Shown: positions 35,956-44,682 of the stretch, in pieces
How the letters are laid out: every line of letters begins with the position of its first letter
Position numbering within the stretch: position 1 is the first letter of the stretch
From: Spirochaetota bacterium
Lineage (GTDB): Bacteria > Spirochaetota > Spirochaetia > Treponematales > Treponemataceae
NCBI GenBank assembly: GCA_023443865.1
Contig: JAEZST010000010.1
Span: forward strand, 186,001 to 250,000
Direction of reading: 5' to 3'
Length of the DNA stretch: 64,000 nucleotides
Position numbers and translations under genes: made by a program
Notes under the pieces: generated by a model
Seen by the model: the letters and a program-made list of their open reading frames with translations, nothing else
The model's database searches: none
What the model was told of the DNA's origin: nothing

Positions 35956-38661
35956 ATGACAACGGTTCGCGAATGGAGGGGACTGCGCGCGGTCTCGATA
36001 GTCCTTGGCTTATGTATCTTCGCTCTCGGCGCCGCCCTGACGCTCGTCCTCCTGCAAACCGTGTTTCCCACGGGACTGAACGCGGGGCCCCTCGCCCCGG
36101 TAGCGTCCGTACTCTTTGCGGCGTACGGTTTTTCCGGCTTTCTGGTTCCCGGATTTCTTCTGTACGCGGCCATATTGCTCCTCATTCCCGGCTGGACCGT
36201 CCGCGCGGGCTTTATGCTCGCGGGCTCGGTCGTGCCCTTTTTTACCGCGGTCGGCGGCGAGCGCATGCTCCGTTCCCTTTCCGACGCCTACGCCGGCAGC
36301 GCCATGGCCTTCAGTATCTACACGGGGCTTATCGCCTGCACCGTCTTCGCCGTCGCGGCCGAATACGTGATCCTGCTTGCCCTGGCCGACCGTTTCGCCC
36401 GTCCTTCTGGCGACGGGGCCGAGGCGGCGCCGGAACGGGACCCTCCCTCCCGTGCGGTATCGACGAACGACTGGCCCGAACACGTTTCCCTGGAAGAAGA
36501 ATCCGAGCCTTCACCGGCGCCCGGTTCCGACGAGGTTGAACTGGAAATGTCCCTGGATTCCGAGCCCCACGATCGCCCCCCGTCCGTTCCCTTCGCCGAT
36601 GAAGGCGTCACGGCGGGGAGCCTCGACGGGCCCGGAGTGTTTCAGACCGCGCCCGAGCATGAGGCTTCCCTGAATAAGGCGCGGGAAACCCCTGCCTATG
36701 TCGACTTTGAACGAATGAAGGCGCCCTTTGACCTTCCCGTGGTGGACGACTGGGTTGAAGCCCCGGCCGAGACGGAGACCGCGCCGAACGATGCCTCCGG
36801 CCAGGAATTCCCCCCCGATAAAGAAGCCGACGCGGAGTCCGAAACGGCCGTCGCCGTCGCCGCCGCCCCCGACGATCTCTTCGTGGGCGAAGAGGACCCC
36901 TTCCTCAGCCTGGACGACGAGACCGTCGTAGAGCCGGCCGAAAACGAAACCGATCGCCCGATTCACGTCGTCTTTTCCGATCCCGATAAGCCGGTGGACG
37001 ACCGCCCCTTCGAGGTATCCTTCGAAGACCTCGCGGACTATGACGATCAAGCCGACTTTGCCGCGCTGGACGAAAAAACCGCCGCGGAAGCCGCCTTTGA
37101 CCCCGATTACGAGGAAGAAGCCGATCTCGACGAAACCGTCGACGAGCTCGATCCCGACGCAGATGACGAGGACGTCGATGACGCCGTTTCCGCCCTGCCC
37201 GCGTCCCAGGACGTACCCGTTTCCCGCGCCCCCGCCAAGCGTTCCCGCAGGAATTACGACGTTCCCTACGATATCCTCAATACCTATCCCGACGGCGAAT
37301 ACTGGATCATAGACGACGCGACTCGCCGCGCCGCCTCCGCGCTCAAGGAGACCCTGAACGAATTCCGCATTCAGGCGGACGTAACCGGCATTCGGAAGGG
37401 CCCGGTCATTACCATGTTCGAGATACTGCCGGCGCCGGGGGTAAAGCTGTCCAAAATCGTGGGCTTGCAGGACAATATCGCCCTGCGCCTGGCCGCCTCC
37501 AGCGTCCGTATCGTCGCGCCGATTCCCGGAAAGCACGCGGTGGGGATTGAGGTGCCGAACCTCAGGCGCTCCCTGGTCAGCTTTCGCGAGCTGATCGAGA
37601 CCGACACCCCCCAGGCTAAAAAAATGGAAATACCGGTCATCCTCGGGAAGGATATCACCGGTGAGGCCCAACTCCTGGACCTCGCGACTACCCCCCACCT
37701 TTTGATCGCGGGCTCCACCGGCGCGGGAAAGTCGGTTTGCGTGAATTCGATTATCCTCTCCATCCTGTATAAGCGCTCTCCCGACGAGGTGAAGCTGATC
37801 CTGATCGACCCGAAGATCGTGGAGCTGAAGCTCTATAACGATATCGGCCACCTCTTGGCTCCCGTCATTACCGAGCCGAAAAAGGCGTTCCAATCGCTTC
37901 AGTACTGCCTGTGCGAGATGGAGCGGCGCTACGCCCTCCTGGACGGCATGGGGGTTCGCGACATTAAGAGCTACAACCGCAGGATCGTTGAACGGAATAT
38001 CGCGACGGAAAAACTGCCCTATCTCGTGGTAATTATCGACGAGTTCGCGGACCTCATGGCCACCACGGGCAAGGAACTCGAGTCTACCGTGGCCCGCCTG
38101 TGCGCCATGAGCCGCGCGGTGGGTATCCACCTGGTGCTCGCTACCCAGCGGCCCTCCATCGACGTGATCACCGGCCTTATCAAGGCGAATATCCCGAGCA
38201 GAATCGCCTTCATGGTCGCCTCGAAGATGGATAGCCGCATCATTATCGACCAGGTGGGGGCGGAAAAGCTTTTGGGCCGGGGAGACATGCTTTACGCCAG
38301 CGCCACCGATCCCTTCCCGACGCGCATCCAGGGCGCCTTCGTATCCGAGGAGGAAGTGGAGCGCGTCGTGGAACACGTGAAAACCCTCGGGGAGCCGGAG
38401 TATATCGACGAGGAAATATTCGTGGACGTGGAGGACGACGAGGAAATCGACCCGTCGCTGTTCTCCGACGGCGAGGATCCCCTGTACGATAAGGCGCTGG
38501 AAATCGTGCTGAACGCCGGGAAGGCCTCGGCCTCGTACATTCAGCGTAAGCTTAAGATCGGCTATAACCGCGCGGCCCGCCTGGTGGAAGACATGGAAGC
38601 CCGGGGCATCGTGGGGCCGGCGAACGGCTCGAAACCCCGCGACGTGGTGCACCGTCCCTGA
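35956..38661 (+). CDS. ftsK: DNA translocase FtsK/SpoIIIE
   Basis: A 901-residue chromosome-segregation motor. Four membrane helices lie at about 15-140. An acidic, disordered linker (about 150-415) runs into the motor: alpha/beta core with TGIRKGPVITMFEILPAPG, Walker A GSTGAGKS at 586-593 and Walker B LVVIIDEFAD near 690, then VHLVLATQRPS-like ATQRPSIDVITGLIK. The C-terminal winged-helix gamma domain (ALEIVLNAGKASASYIQRKL to RAARLVEDMEARGIVGP) recognises KOPS/SRS-type sites. ATG 35956 is preferred over TTG 35953. It converges on the symporter gene. Confidence 0.94.
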   Translation: MTTVREWRGLRAVSIVLGLCIFALGAALTLVLLQTVFPTGLNAGPLAPVASVLFAAYGFSGFLVPGFLLYAAILLLIPGWTVRAGFMLAGSVVPFFTAVGGERMLRSLSDAYAGSAMAFSIYTGLIACTVFAVAAEYVILLALADRFARPSGDGAEAAPERDPPSRAVSTNDWPEHVSLEEESEPSPAPGSDEVELEMSLDSEPHDRPPSVPFADEGVTAGSLDGPGVFQTAPEHEASLNKARETPAYVDFERMKAPFDLPVVDDWVEAPAETETAPNDASGQEFPPDKEADAESETAVAVAAAPDDLFVGEEDPFLSLDDETVVEPAENETDRPIHVVFSDPDKPVDDRPFEVSFEDLADYDDQADFAALDEKTAAEAAFDPDYEEEADLDETVDELDPDADDEDVDDAVSALPASQDVPVSRAPAKRSRRNYDVPYDILNTYPDGEYWIIDDATRRAASALKETLNEFRIQADVTGIRKGPVITMFEILPAPGVKLSKIVGLQDNIALRLAASSVRIVAPIPGKHAVGIEVPNLRRSLVSFRELIETDTPQAKKMEIPVILGKDITGEAQLLDLATTPHLLIAGSTGAGKSVCVNSIILSILYKRSPDEVKLILIDPKIVELKLYNDIGHLLAPVITEPKKAFQSLQYCLCEMERRYALLDGMGVRDIKSYNRRIVERNIATEKLPYLVVIIDEFADLMATTGKELESTVARLCAMSRAVGIHLVLATQRPSIDVITGLIKANIPSRIAFMVASKMDSRIIIDQVGAEKLLGRGDMLYASATDPFPTRIQGAFVSEEEVERVVEHVKTLGEPEYIDEEIFVDVEDDEEIDPSLFSDGEDPLYDKALEIVLNAGKASASYIQRKLKIGYNRAARLVEDMEARGIVGPANGSKPRDVVHRP

Positions 38662-38676
38662 CGGCGCGATTCCAGC

Positions 38677-39906
38677 TTAAATGAAGAAACGAAGCTCGCG
38701 GTGGGTAGCCTGATCCTGCCGTTGGGCGAGGATATAGGTGCCCATGATCGCGGTAAGGGCGTCTATCGCGGCGGCTATGGACCCCAGGAAAAAGGCCGCC
38801 GGCTTGAGGATGAGATACCCCGACTCAAAGCCCCTCCCGTACAGGGCGCATACCGTGGCGAGGGCGACGAACGCGCCGCCCGAGGGAAACCTGCCGAGCG
38901 CGAAGGAAAGGGCGATGGCGACCCCCACGAGCCAGAGGGTATCGGTGAAGGATACGCCCAGGCTGGAGTAGGACTTCAGGATCAGCAAGAATGAGGTCAC
39001 GGTCACCAGTACCGTTCCGCCCCGGGCGAATACCGAGAAGAGGGGCAGGGTTATGGTGGACACGCGCCGCCGAATGCCGAGGCTTTCGTTGGCGTGGCGG
39101 ACAAGGACGGGCAGGGTCATAACCGTGTCGCCCGAGATAAACGCGGCGAGAATCGACGCGATCGAGGCGTACAGCACCCGAAAGGGATTCACCTTGCCGC
39201 AGGTGAGCCGTATGACGAGGGGCCACACCACCACCGCGAGGATCAAAAGATCGACCACGAGGAGCACGATGAAATCCAGGAATACCTTCGAGGCGAGCAT
39301 GCCCCGAAACTGAAGGGCCCAGTTCAGGGAAACGGCGATGAGGCCGATCGCGACGCTGTCCACGAAGAAGGTCATGATCGAGTAGGAGACGCGGGCGAGC
39401 GAATCGAACAGGGTGAGCGTCGCCTTGGCGTCGTTTTTATCCACCGCGCAGCCCGCGCCGGCGAACGCGCCGAACGCGCAGAGGGGCAGGATGAAAAGGC
39501 CGTTGGCGAATACCTCGAAGGCGCTGGAGGGGAGAAGCTGCAGAAGCGAGGCGCCGATGCCGATCTTTTCGATATCGGAAGACCCCTCAACGAAGATCGG
39601 AATGCGCGCGGGATTGGCGATCAGTACCGATACGAGGCCCAGAAGGGCTATTCCCACGGTTGAGGCCACTATTACCAGGGCCGTGTGCCAGCCGATCCGA
39701 AAAAGGGTGCGATTTTCTCGGTGCTCGTACACCGAAAGGGTTATACTGAAAAAAAGCACGGGATACAGGGCGTAACGTCCCGCCTGTACGAAGAACTGGG
39801 TAAGGAATTCGGTAATTCCGGTAAAGGCGGCGTTTTTGTCGGGCGCGATCAGGGCGAACGCCATACCGATGAGGATGCCGGTCAGGTATTTGATCCAGAT
39901 TTTCAT
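38677..39906 (-). CDS. dicarboxylate/amino acid:cation symporter (DAACS family)
   Basis: A 409-residue secondary transporter with eight or more membrane helices of the SDF/DctA-GltP family. Recognisable parts are KYLTGILIGMAFALI, GRYALYPVLFFSITLSV, FISGDTVMTLPVLVRH and LPLFSVFARGGTVLVTVTSF; the serine-rich and NMDGT-like loops are diverged, so the substrate cannot be predicted. It is a stand-alone gene with a consensus-like promoter 7 bases upstream of the start and no SD. Confidence 0.8.
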   Translation of the reverse strand: MKIWIKYLTGILIGMAFALIAPDKNAAFTGITEFLTQFFVQAGRYALYPVLFFSITLSVYEHRENRTLFRIGWHTALVIVASTVGIALLGLVSVLIANPARIPIFVEGSSDIEKIGIGASLLQLLPSSAFEVFANGLFILPLCAFGAFAGAGCAVDKNDAKATLTLFDSLARVSYSIMTFFVDSVAIGLIAVSLNWALQFRGMLASKVFLDFIVLLVVDLLILAVVVWPLVIRLTCGKVNPFRVLYASIASILAAFISGDTVMTLPVLVRHANESLGIRRRVSTITLPLFSVFARGGTVLVTVTSFLLILKSYSSLGVSFTDTLWLVGVAIALSFALGRFPSGGAFVALATVCALYGRGFESGYLILKPAAFFLGSIAAAIDALTAIMGTYILAQRQDQATHRELRFFI

Positions 39907-39913
39907 GCCGATC

Positions 39914-39942
39914 AGGATACCTTAAGCGGTACCGCCCGTCAA
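39914..39942 (-). promoter_or_regulatory. promoter predicting a leaderless mRNA
   Basis: On the minus strand: -35 TTGACG (39942-39937), 17-bp spacer, -10 TATCCT (39919-39914), then 7 bases to ATG 39906. Confidence 0.7.
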
Positions 39943-39956
39943 TTGGAAGGATTATT

Positions 39957-42506
39957 ATGGATTTCGGCTCGTATGTGAACGCGGTGCTTGGGTGGTTCGT
40001 CCTCCTGATCGTAACCCTCGTGAACGTTTTTTGCGCGAAGAACCGGCCCCTTCGGTTCGAGGTTTCCTCCCTGGGGGTCTCGATACTGACGATCCTAGCC
40101 GTCGGACTCCCGTATCGGTGGTCCCTTTTGCCCAACGTGGTCGCCGTCCGCATCGTCTTTTCCTTTCTCGCCTTCTTTGGCGTGCTCGTATACGTAAACT
40201 TCCTGTTGCGGTTTACCTCCCGGCCTCGGCCCGTTTATTTTCCCTACCTTTTCGGCGTGGCCCTGATCCTATCCCTGCTTTCCTCCATGCTATGGTTCAA
40301 GCATTGGTTTTACGTTATCATCGGCCTTACTATCGCGATAATCGCTCCGGTATCCTTCTACCTGATACTGGCCTGGATACGGAGAACCTCCGACGAACGC
40401 TCGCGCCGCGACGGCGAGTGGATTCTGATAGGCTTTACGTTCTTCGGCGGGGGCTTTATCGTTTCCATCATGCGCTCCATGGGGGGCGTAAGCTGGGTTT
40501 TCGCCCTGTGGTACCTCTTATTGGATATAGCCCTGTACCGCTTGAGGATTCTTGAGCCCATGACCAGCCAGGAAAACCAGCTGATCATGGACAACATCTT
40601 CGACGTGGTCATCATACTCGACGCGCGGGGCAAGATACTCAGGATGAACCGCCGGGGGTATAAAATGACCGGCTTTTCGCCTTTTGCGGTGGAAGGCTCG
40701 GGCCTTGAGTCCCTGGTCATTCACCCCGACCTCAGCGCGTTGAACCGGGTGGAATGGCTCCTCAAGTTGGGCGCCACCGAGTCCTGGGCCGCCGCCGGGA
40801 GGAGTCCTTCCATAGACGCTTCTTTCGTGACCAGTTACTTCGAGGGAATTCCCGTGGACCTTCGGGTGATAAAGCTTACCGACCTGGCGGGAACCTGCAC
40901 GGGTTTCGTCATTTCAGCCTCGGATATGCGCATCACCCGCCAGCTTATTAAGGAAATATCCGACCGCGAATACGCCGCCCGGGACCTAGCCCTTTCCGAA
41001 AGCAAGTTTTCCCGCATGTTCCTGTTCAATCCCGCCGGCATCATGATCGTGGAACTGGATTCCCTTTCCATAACCGACGCGAACCCCGCGGTGGAAGAAA
41101 TCTTTGAAACCGAGAGCGCGTTTCTGATCGGCAAAACGCTCAACGATATCGCCCTTGACTTAGGCGGCCTTTCCCTCGAGGCCTTTATGGACCGGGCGCA
41201 AATGGAGGGGAGCGTGCCCGAGTTGCCGGCGACGGTGACCAATAGGGCCGGGCGGGTGCTTTCCTGCCGGGTTTCGGCGGTTATGTTCGACCTGAACAGC
41301 TCGAACCGCATGCTCCTCTCCCTGCGCGACGTGACCCACGAGGAGCAGATGCTTGAGGCCCTGAGCCGCAAGCAGAAAGTCGAGACCATCGGCACGCTCG
41401 CCGGGGGAATCGCCCACGACTTCAACAATATACTCGCGGTGATTCTCGGCCATATCGGGCTCGCGAGGCTGCGGGTCACGGACCCCTCCCTGCTCGTGCC
41501 CATTACCCGGGCCGAACAGGCCTGCCTTCGCGCCCGGGAAATGACCGGCCAACTCCTGGCGTTTTCCCGGGGCGGAAAGCCGGTAATCGGCGTATGCGAT
41601 AGCCGGCATCTCCTGATCGATTCGGCCATGCTCGCCGTGGAGCATCGGGAAACGTCGTGCATGTTCGACATTGAACGGGGCATATGGCCCCTGCGCGTGG
41701 ACCGAATCCAGGTAGGCCAGGTTATATCCAATTTGGTCGGGAACGCGGTAGACGCCATGGCGAAGGGAAGTTACGTCACCATTATCGCCCGAAACCGCGA
41801 TTATCGCGACGTTCCGTCCGCCGCCCTGCCGATGGGAACCGATTCGCGGCCCATTCGCCAGGGACGATACGTGGAAATAACCGTTAAGGACCGGGGTTCG
41901 GGCATTTCCCCCGACATTAAAGACCGAATTTTCGACCCCTTTTTTACGACCAAGGATAAGGGGACGGGCCTGGGCCTTTCCATCGTCTATTCGGTCATTC
42001 AAAGCCATTTGGGCGCCATTCAACTCGATACCGTATTGGGTTGCGGAACCTCGTTTATCCTAACCCTTCCCGCGGCGGAAGAAGCGGAGTTGATAGGCGA
42101 GAGCTGCGCGATAAGCGAAAGGGAAAGCGGCAAGAAGGTTCTTCTCATGGACGACGAGCCGATGGTTCGCGACGCCGCTTCCGAGATTCTCACCTTGCTC
42201 GGCTACACGGTAATGGTGGCAGCCGACGGCGACGAGGCCGTCGGCCTCTATCGCGACGCGTTCGCCGAGGGAGAGCCCTTTTCCTTCTGCGTGTTTGATT
42301 TAGTGGTTCCCGGGGGAAAGTCGGGAACCGCCGCCGCGAAGGAAGTGCTTGCCATAGATCCGAAAGCGGCCCTTATCGTGTCGTCGGGGTATTCGGACGA
42401 TCCCGTTCTCTCGAACTTCAGGGATTGGGGTTTCCGGGGCGTGATCATGAAGCCCTACACCATCGAGGAATTCCGCTCTTCCCTGGCGACGATACTGAAT
42501 CCTTGA
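39957..42506 (+). CDS. membrane-bound hybrid sensor histidine kinase
   Basis: An 849-residue two-component protein. The first 190 residues have about six or seven membrane helices. Two PAS domains follow (about 205-330 and 340-465). The HisKA box has H487 in GGIAHDFNNILAV, then HATPase motifs (NLVGNAVDAM, VKDRGSGISPDIKDRIFDPF, GTGLGLSIV). A receiver domain closes the protein (about 725-845; acidic pocket MDDEP and phospho-acceptor D781 in FDLVVPGG). The HDFNN box type and terminal receiver are typical of cytosolic phosphorelay hybrids; the signal is unknown. GGAAGGA precedes ATG 39957. Confidence 0.9.
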   Translation: MDFGSYVNAVLGWFVLLIVTLVNVFCAKNRPLRFEVSSLGVSILTILAVGLPYRWSLLPNVVAVRIVFSFLAFFGVLVYVNFLLRFTSRPRPVYFPYLFGVALILSLLSSMLWFKHWFYVIIGLTIAIIAPVSFYLILAWIRRTSDERSRRDGEWILIGFTFFGGGFIVSIMRSMGGVSWVFALWYLLLDIALYRLRILEPMTSQENQLIMDNIFDVVIILDARGKILRMNRRGYKMTGFSPFAVEGSGLESLVIHPDLSALNRVEWLLKLGATESWAAAGRSPSIDASFVTSYFEGIPVDLRVIKLTDLAGTCTGFVISASDMRITRQLIKEISDREYAARDLALSESKFSRMFLFNPAGIMIVELDSLSITDANPAVEEIFETESAFLIGKTLNDIALDLGGLSLEAFMDRAQMEGSVPELPATVTNRAGRVLSCRVSAVMFDLNSSNRMLLSLRDVTHEEQMLEALSRKQKVETIGTLAGGIAHDFNNILAVILGHIGLARLRVTDPSLLVPITRAEQACLRAREMTGQLLAFSRGGKPVIGVCDSRHLLIDSAMLAVEHRETSCMFDIERGIWPLRVDRIQVGQVISNLVGNAVDAMAKGSYVTIIARNRDYRDVPSAALPMGTDSRPIRQGRYVEITVKDRGSGISPDIKDRIFDPFFTTKDKGTGLGLSIVYSVIQSHLGAIQLDTVLGCGTSFILTLPAAEEAELIGESCAISERESGKKVLLMDDEPMVRDAASEILTLLGYTVMVAADGDEAVGLYRDAFAEGEPFSFCVFDLVVPGGKSGTAAAKEVLAIDPKAALIVSSGYSDDPVLSNFRDWGFRGVIMKPYTIEEFRSSLATILNP

Positions 42507-42512
42507 TATAAT
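42507..42512 (+). promoter_or_regulatory. perfect -10 box 8 bases before a start codon
   Basis: TATAAT at 42507-42512, then CGATTATT and ATG 42521. No SD. The -35 is weak (TGGCGA at 42484-42489, 17-bp spacer). It lies within and just past the end of the kinase gene. Confidence 0.5.
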
Positions 42513-42520
42513 CGATTATT

Positions 42521-43165
42521 ATGGAACGATGCGCGATACTCGCCGATAGTTCGGCGCCCCTGATTCCTCCCCTGGCTGCCCTGCTCAGGTCCCGCGGGCT
42601 TTCATGCCTGGAACTCGCCGGAATGGGGGAAGCCGACCCGGCAAGTCCCGATACCCTCCGGTGGAATCCGCCTTCGCTCCTTTCCGCGCATACGGCCATC
42701 CTGGAGGCAAATACCCGCTACGGCGGCCTTTCCGCGGGCGTATTGGCCTTCGACGCCGACGCCTTCGCGGCAAACGTCGCCTATGAGGGCGTCGTCGACG
42801 CGTCCGCGGCGGTGAATACGTTGGTAACCGGATGGATTTTCCTGGCCGAAAGCGTTTTCGAGGCCCTGGCAAAGCAGGGGAGCGGGTTCCTCTGCTTCGT
42901 GCACGCCGCGCCCCCCGCGAAAGCGGAGAACGCCTCGCTCAAGCCGCTGCCCCTTCCCGTCGCGATCGCCGAATCCGCCTTTCTCAGGCTGGCCGAAGAA
43001 TCCGCCCGGCGACATGGCGAGAGGTCCCTGTTGGTACGGTACGAAACCGGGGCCGACGACGCCCAATTGGAATGGCTCGCCTCCCGCATCCTTGAGGGAC
43101 CGCCCTCCCGGGCCACCAATCGCTGGCACAAGGCCGGCTCCCGGGGCCTCTTCGGGATTCTGTAA
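42521..43165 (+). CDS. hypothetical protein, possibly a degenerate short-chain-dehydrogenase fold
   Basis: A 214-residue protein of no clear family. The alternation of short hydrophobic strands and helices, and a segment NTLVTGWIFLAESVFEALAK followed by GSGFLCFVH, resemble the helix-4/strand-5 part of short-chain dehydrogenases, but the N-terminal TGxxxGIG cofactor loop and the YxxxK catalytic pair are missing. No signal peptide or membrane helix. It has its own -10 box and converges on mnmE. The codon use and length make it a likely real gene. Confidence 0.6.
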   Translation: MERCAILADSSAPLIPPLAALLRSRGLSCLELAGMGEADPASPDTLRWNPPSLLSAHTAILEANTRYGGLSAGVLAFDADAFAANVAYEGVVDASAAVNTLVTGWIFLAESVFEALAKQGSGFLCFVHAAPPAKAENASLKPLPLPVAIAESAFLRLAEESARRHGERSLLVRYETGADDAQLEWLASRILEGPPSRATNRWHKAGSRGLFGIL

Positions 43166-43178
43166 GGGCCTGCGGTTT

Positions 43179-44600
43179 TTATTTCCCCACGCAAAAGCCA
43201 GAAAACACCGCGTCGAGCACGTCGGCTCCGGAAACCTCCCCCGTAATCGAGGCGAGGTGGTCGAGGGCGTTGGAAAGGTCTTCCTCAATCGCGTCCATGG
43301 GGAAACCGGCTGCAGCCGCCGATACGGCGTGCTCTAGGCTTTCGCAGGCCGCCGCGACGTCCCTCTTTTGGCGTTCCGAGCCCAGGGCGGGCGCGCGGGC
43401 CGCTGGCCCCGCCTTTCCCGACGAACCGCCGCCCGTCCCCTCGAGCAGTATGCCGGCGGCCAGCTGAACCAACTCGCCCACGCCGGTTCCCCGTTTCGCG
43501 CTTGTTCGTACCGCCGCGCGCGCGCCGGTCGGCAGGGGAGAGGGCAGGGGCTTCGAGTCGGCTCGGTCGTCCTTGTTCCACACGAGAACGGCCGGCGCCC
43601 CGTCGCGGGCGGCGTCCGACAAAAAGGCGCGGTCTCCCGCGTCGAGCCCCTCGCTGGAATCGACGAGGTAGAGTATAAGGTCCGCTTCCGACGCGAGAAG
43701 CCGGGAGCGGTTGACCCCCTCCGCCTCTATGGCGTCGCCGGTCTCGCGCATTCCCGCCGTATCGAAGAGCCTAACCGGAATGCCCGAAAAATCGGCGGTA
43801 CTCTCAAGCCAGTCCCGGGTGGTGCCGGGCAGGTCCGACACGATGGCGCGGTCTTCCTTGAGAAGGGTATTGAAAAAGCTCGATTTGCCCGCGTTGGTGC
43901 GCCCCGCGAGCACGACCCGCGCGCCGTCCTGCAAGAGCCTTTCGGCCGCCCAGGTGTCCCTGAGCCGCGCGAGCGCTTCCAGCGCCTCCCGGACCAGGGA
44001 GTCGTCGAAGGCGCCCGATTCGGCGTCTTCCTCTTCGGGGTACTCGATTTCCACCCCGATTGCCGCCCTGGCCCGGACGATCGATTCCTTCACGCGGCGT
44101 ATTTCCGCGGAAAGGTCCCCGGCGAGCCGATTCGCGGCGTGGGAGAGGGCCGTTTCCGTTTGGGCGCCGATAATCTCGCGGATTGCCTCGGCGCGGAGTA
44201 AGTCGGTTTTACCGTTGGCAAAGGCCCTGAAGGCGAATTCTCCCCGTTCCGCCTCGCGGAATCCCGCCTCAAGAAGGCGTCGGAACACGGCGAGCACCGT
44301 CGCCGGTCCCCCGTGGGCGGTTATTTCCGCGGCTTCCTCGCCGGTAAAGCTTTTGGGCGAGCGATACACGGCCACCATCACTTCGTCTATCCGGTCCGCC
44401 GCTCCGTTCTCGCCGAGAATCCAGCCATGGACCAGGGTGTTGCCGGGCGCGTCGCGAAGGGCCTCGCCCCGGGAAAAGCAGGCGGAGAGGAGGCGCACCG
44501 AATCGTTACCGGAAACCCGTATTACCCCGAGTGCGGCCGGGGCGAGGGCCGTGGCGATGGCGGCAATGGGTTCTCCAAGGGGATATTCTGAAGGATTCAT
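43179..44600 (-). CDS. mnmE: tRNA modification GTPase MnmE
   Basis: A 473-residue GTPase that, with MnmG, installs the cmnm5 group on wobble uridine of certain tRNAs. The N-terminal folate-binding domain has IAAIATALAPAALGVIRVSG and SFTGEEAAEITAHGG; the G domain has G1 GRTNAGKSS, G2 LPGTTRD, G3 DTAGMR and G4 VWNKDD; the C-terminus ends FCVGK, the family C(I/L/V)GK box. The start is ATG 44600 (MNPSEYP), matching the family; an upstream in-frame start at 44639 adds only basic residues. rsmG, another tRNA/rRNA-associated gene, is elsewhere in the window. Confidence 0.95.
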   Translation of the reverse strand: MNPSEYPLGEPIAAIATALAPAALGVIRVSGNDSVRLLSACFSRGEALRDAPGNTLVHGWILGENGAADRIDEVMVAVYRSPKSFTGEEAAEITAHGGPATVLAVFRRLLEAGFREAERGEFAFRAFANGKTDLLRAEAIREIIGAQTETALSHAANRLAGDLSAEIRRVKESIVRARAAIGVEIEYPEEEDAESGAFDDSLVREALEALARLRDTWAAERLLQDGARVVLAGRTNAGKSSFFNTLLKEDRAIVSDLPGTTRDWLESTADFSGIPVRLFDTAGMRETGDAIEAEGVNRSRLLASEADLILYLVDSSEGLDAGDRAFLSDAARDGAPAVLVWNKDDRADSKPLPSPLPTGARAAVRTSAKRGTGVGELVQLAAGILLEGTGGGSSGKAGPAARAPALGSERQKRDVAAACESLEHAVSAAAAGFPMDAIEEDLSNALDHLASITGEVSGADVLDAVFSGFCVGK

Positions 44601-44682
44601 GTTCTTATCGCGCCGTCGCGATAGTCGGCGCGAACGCAAAAAACGCGACCGGGCTGGAGTAGGTTTTCATGGGCCGAGTATA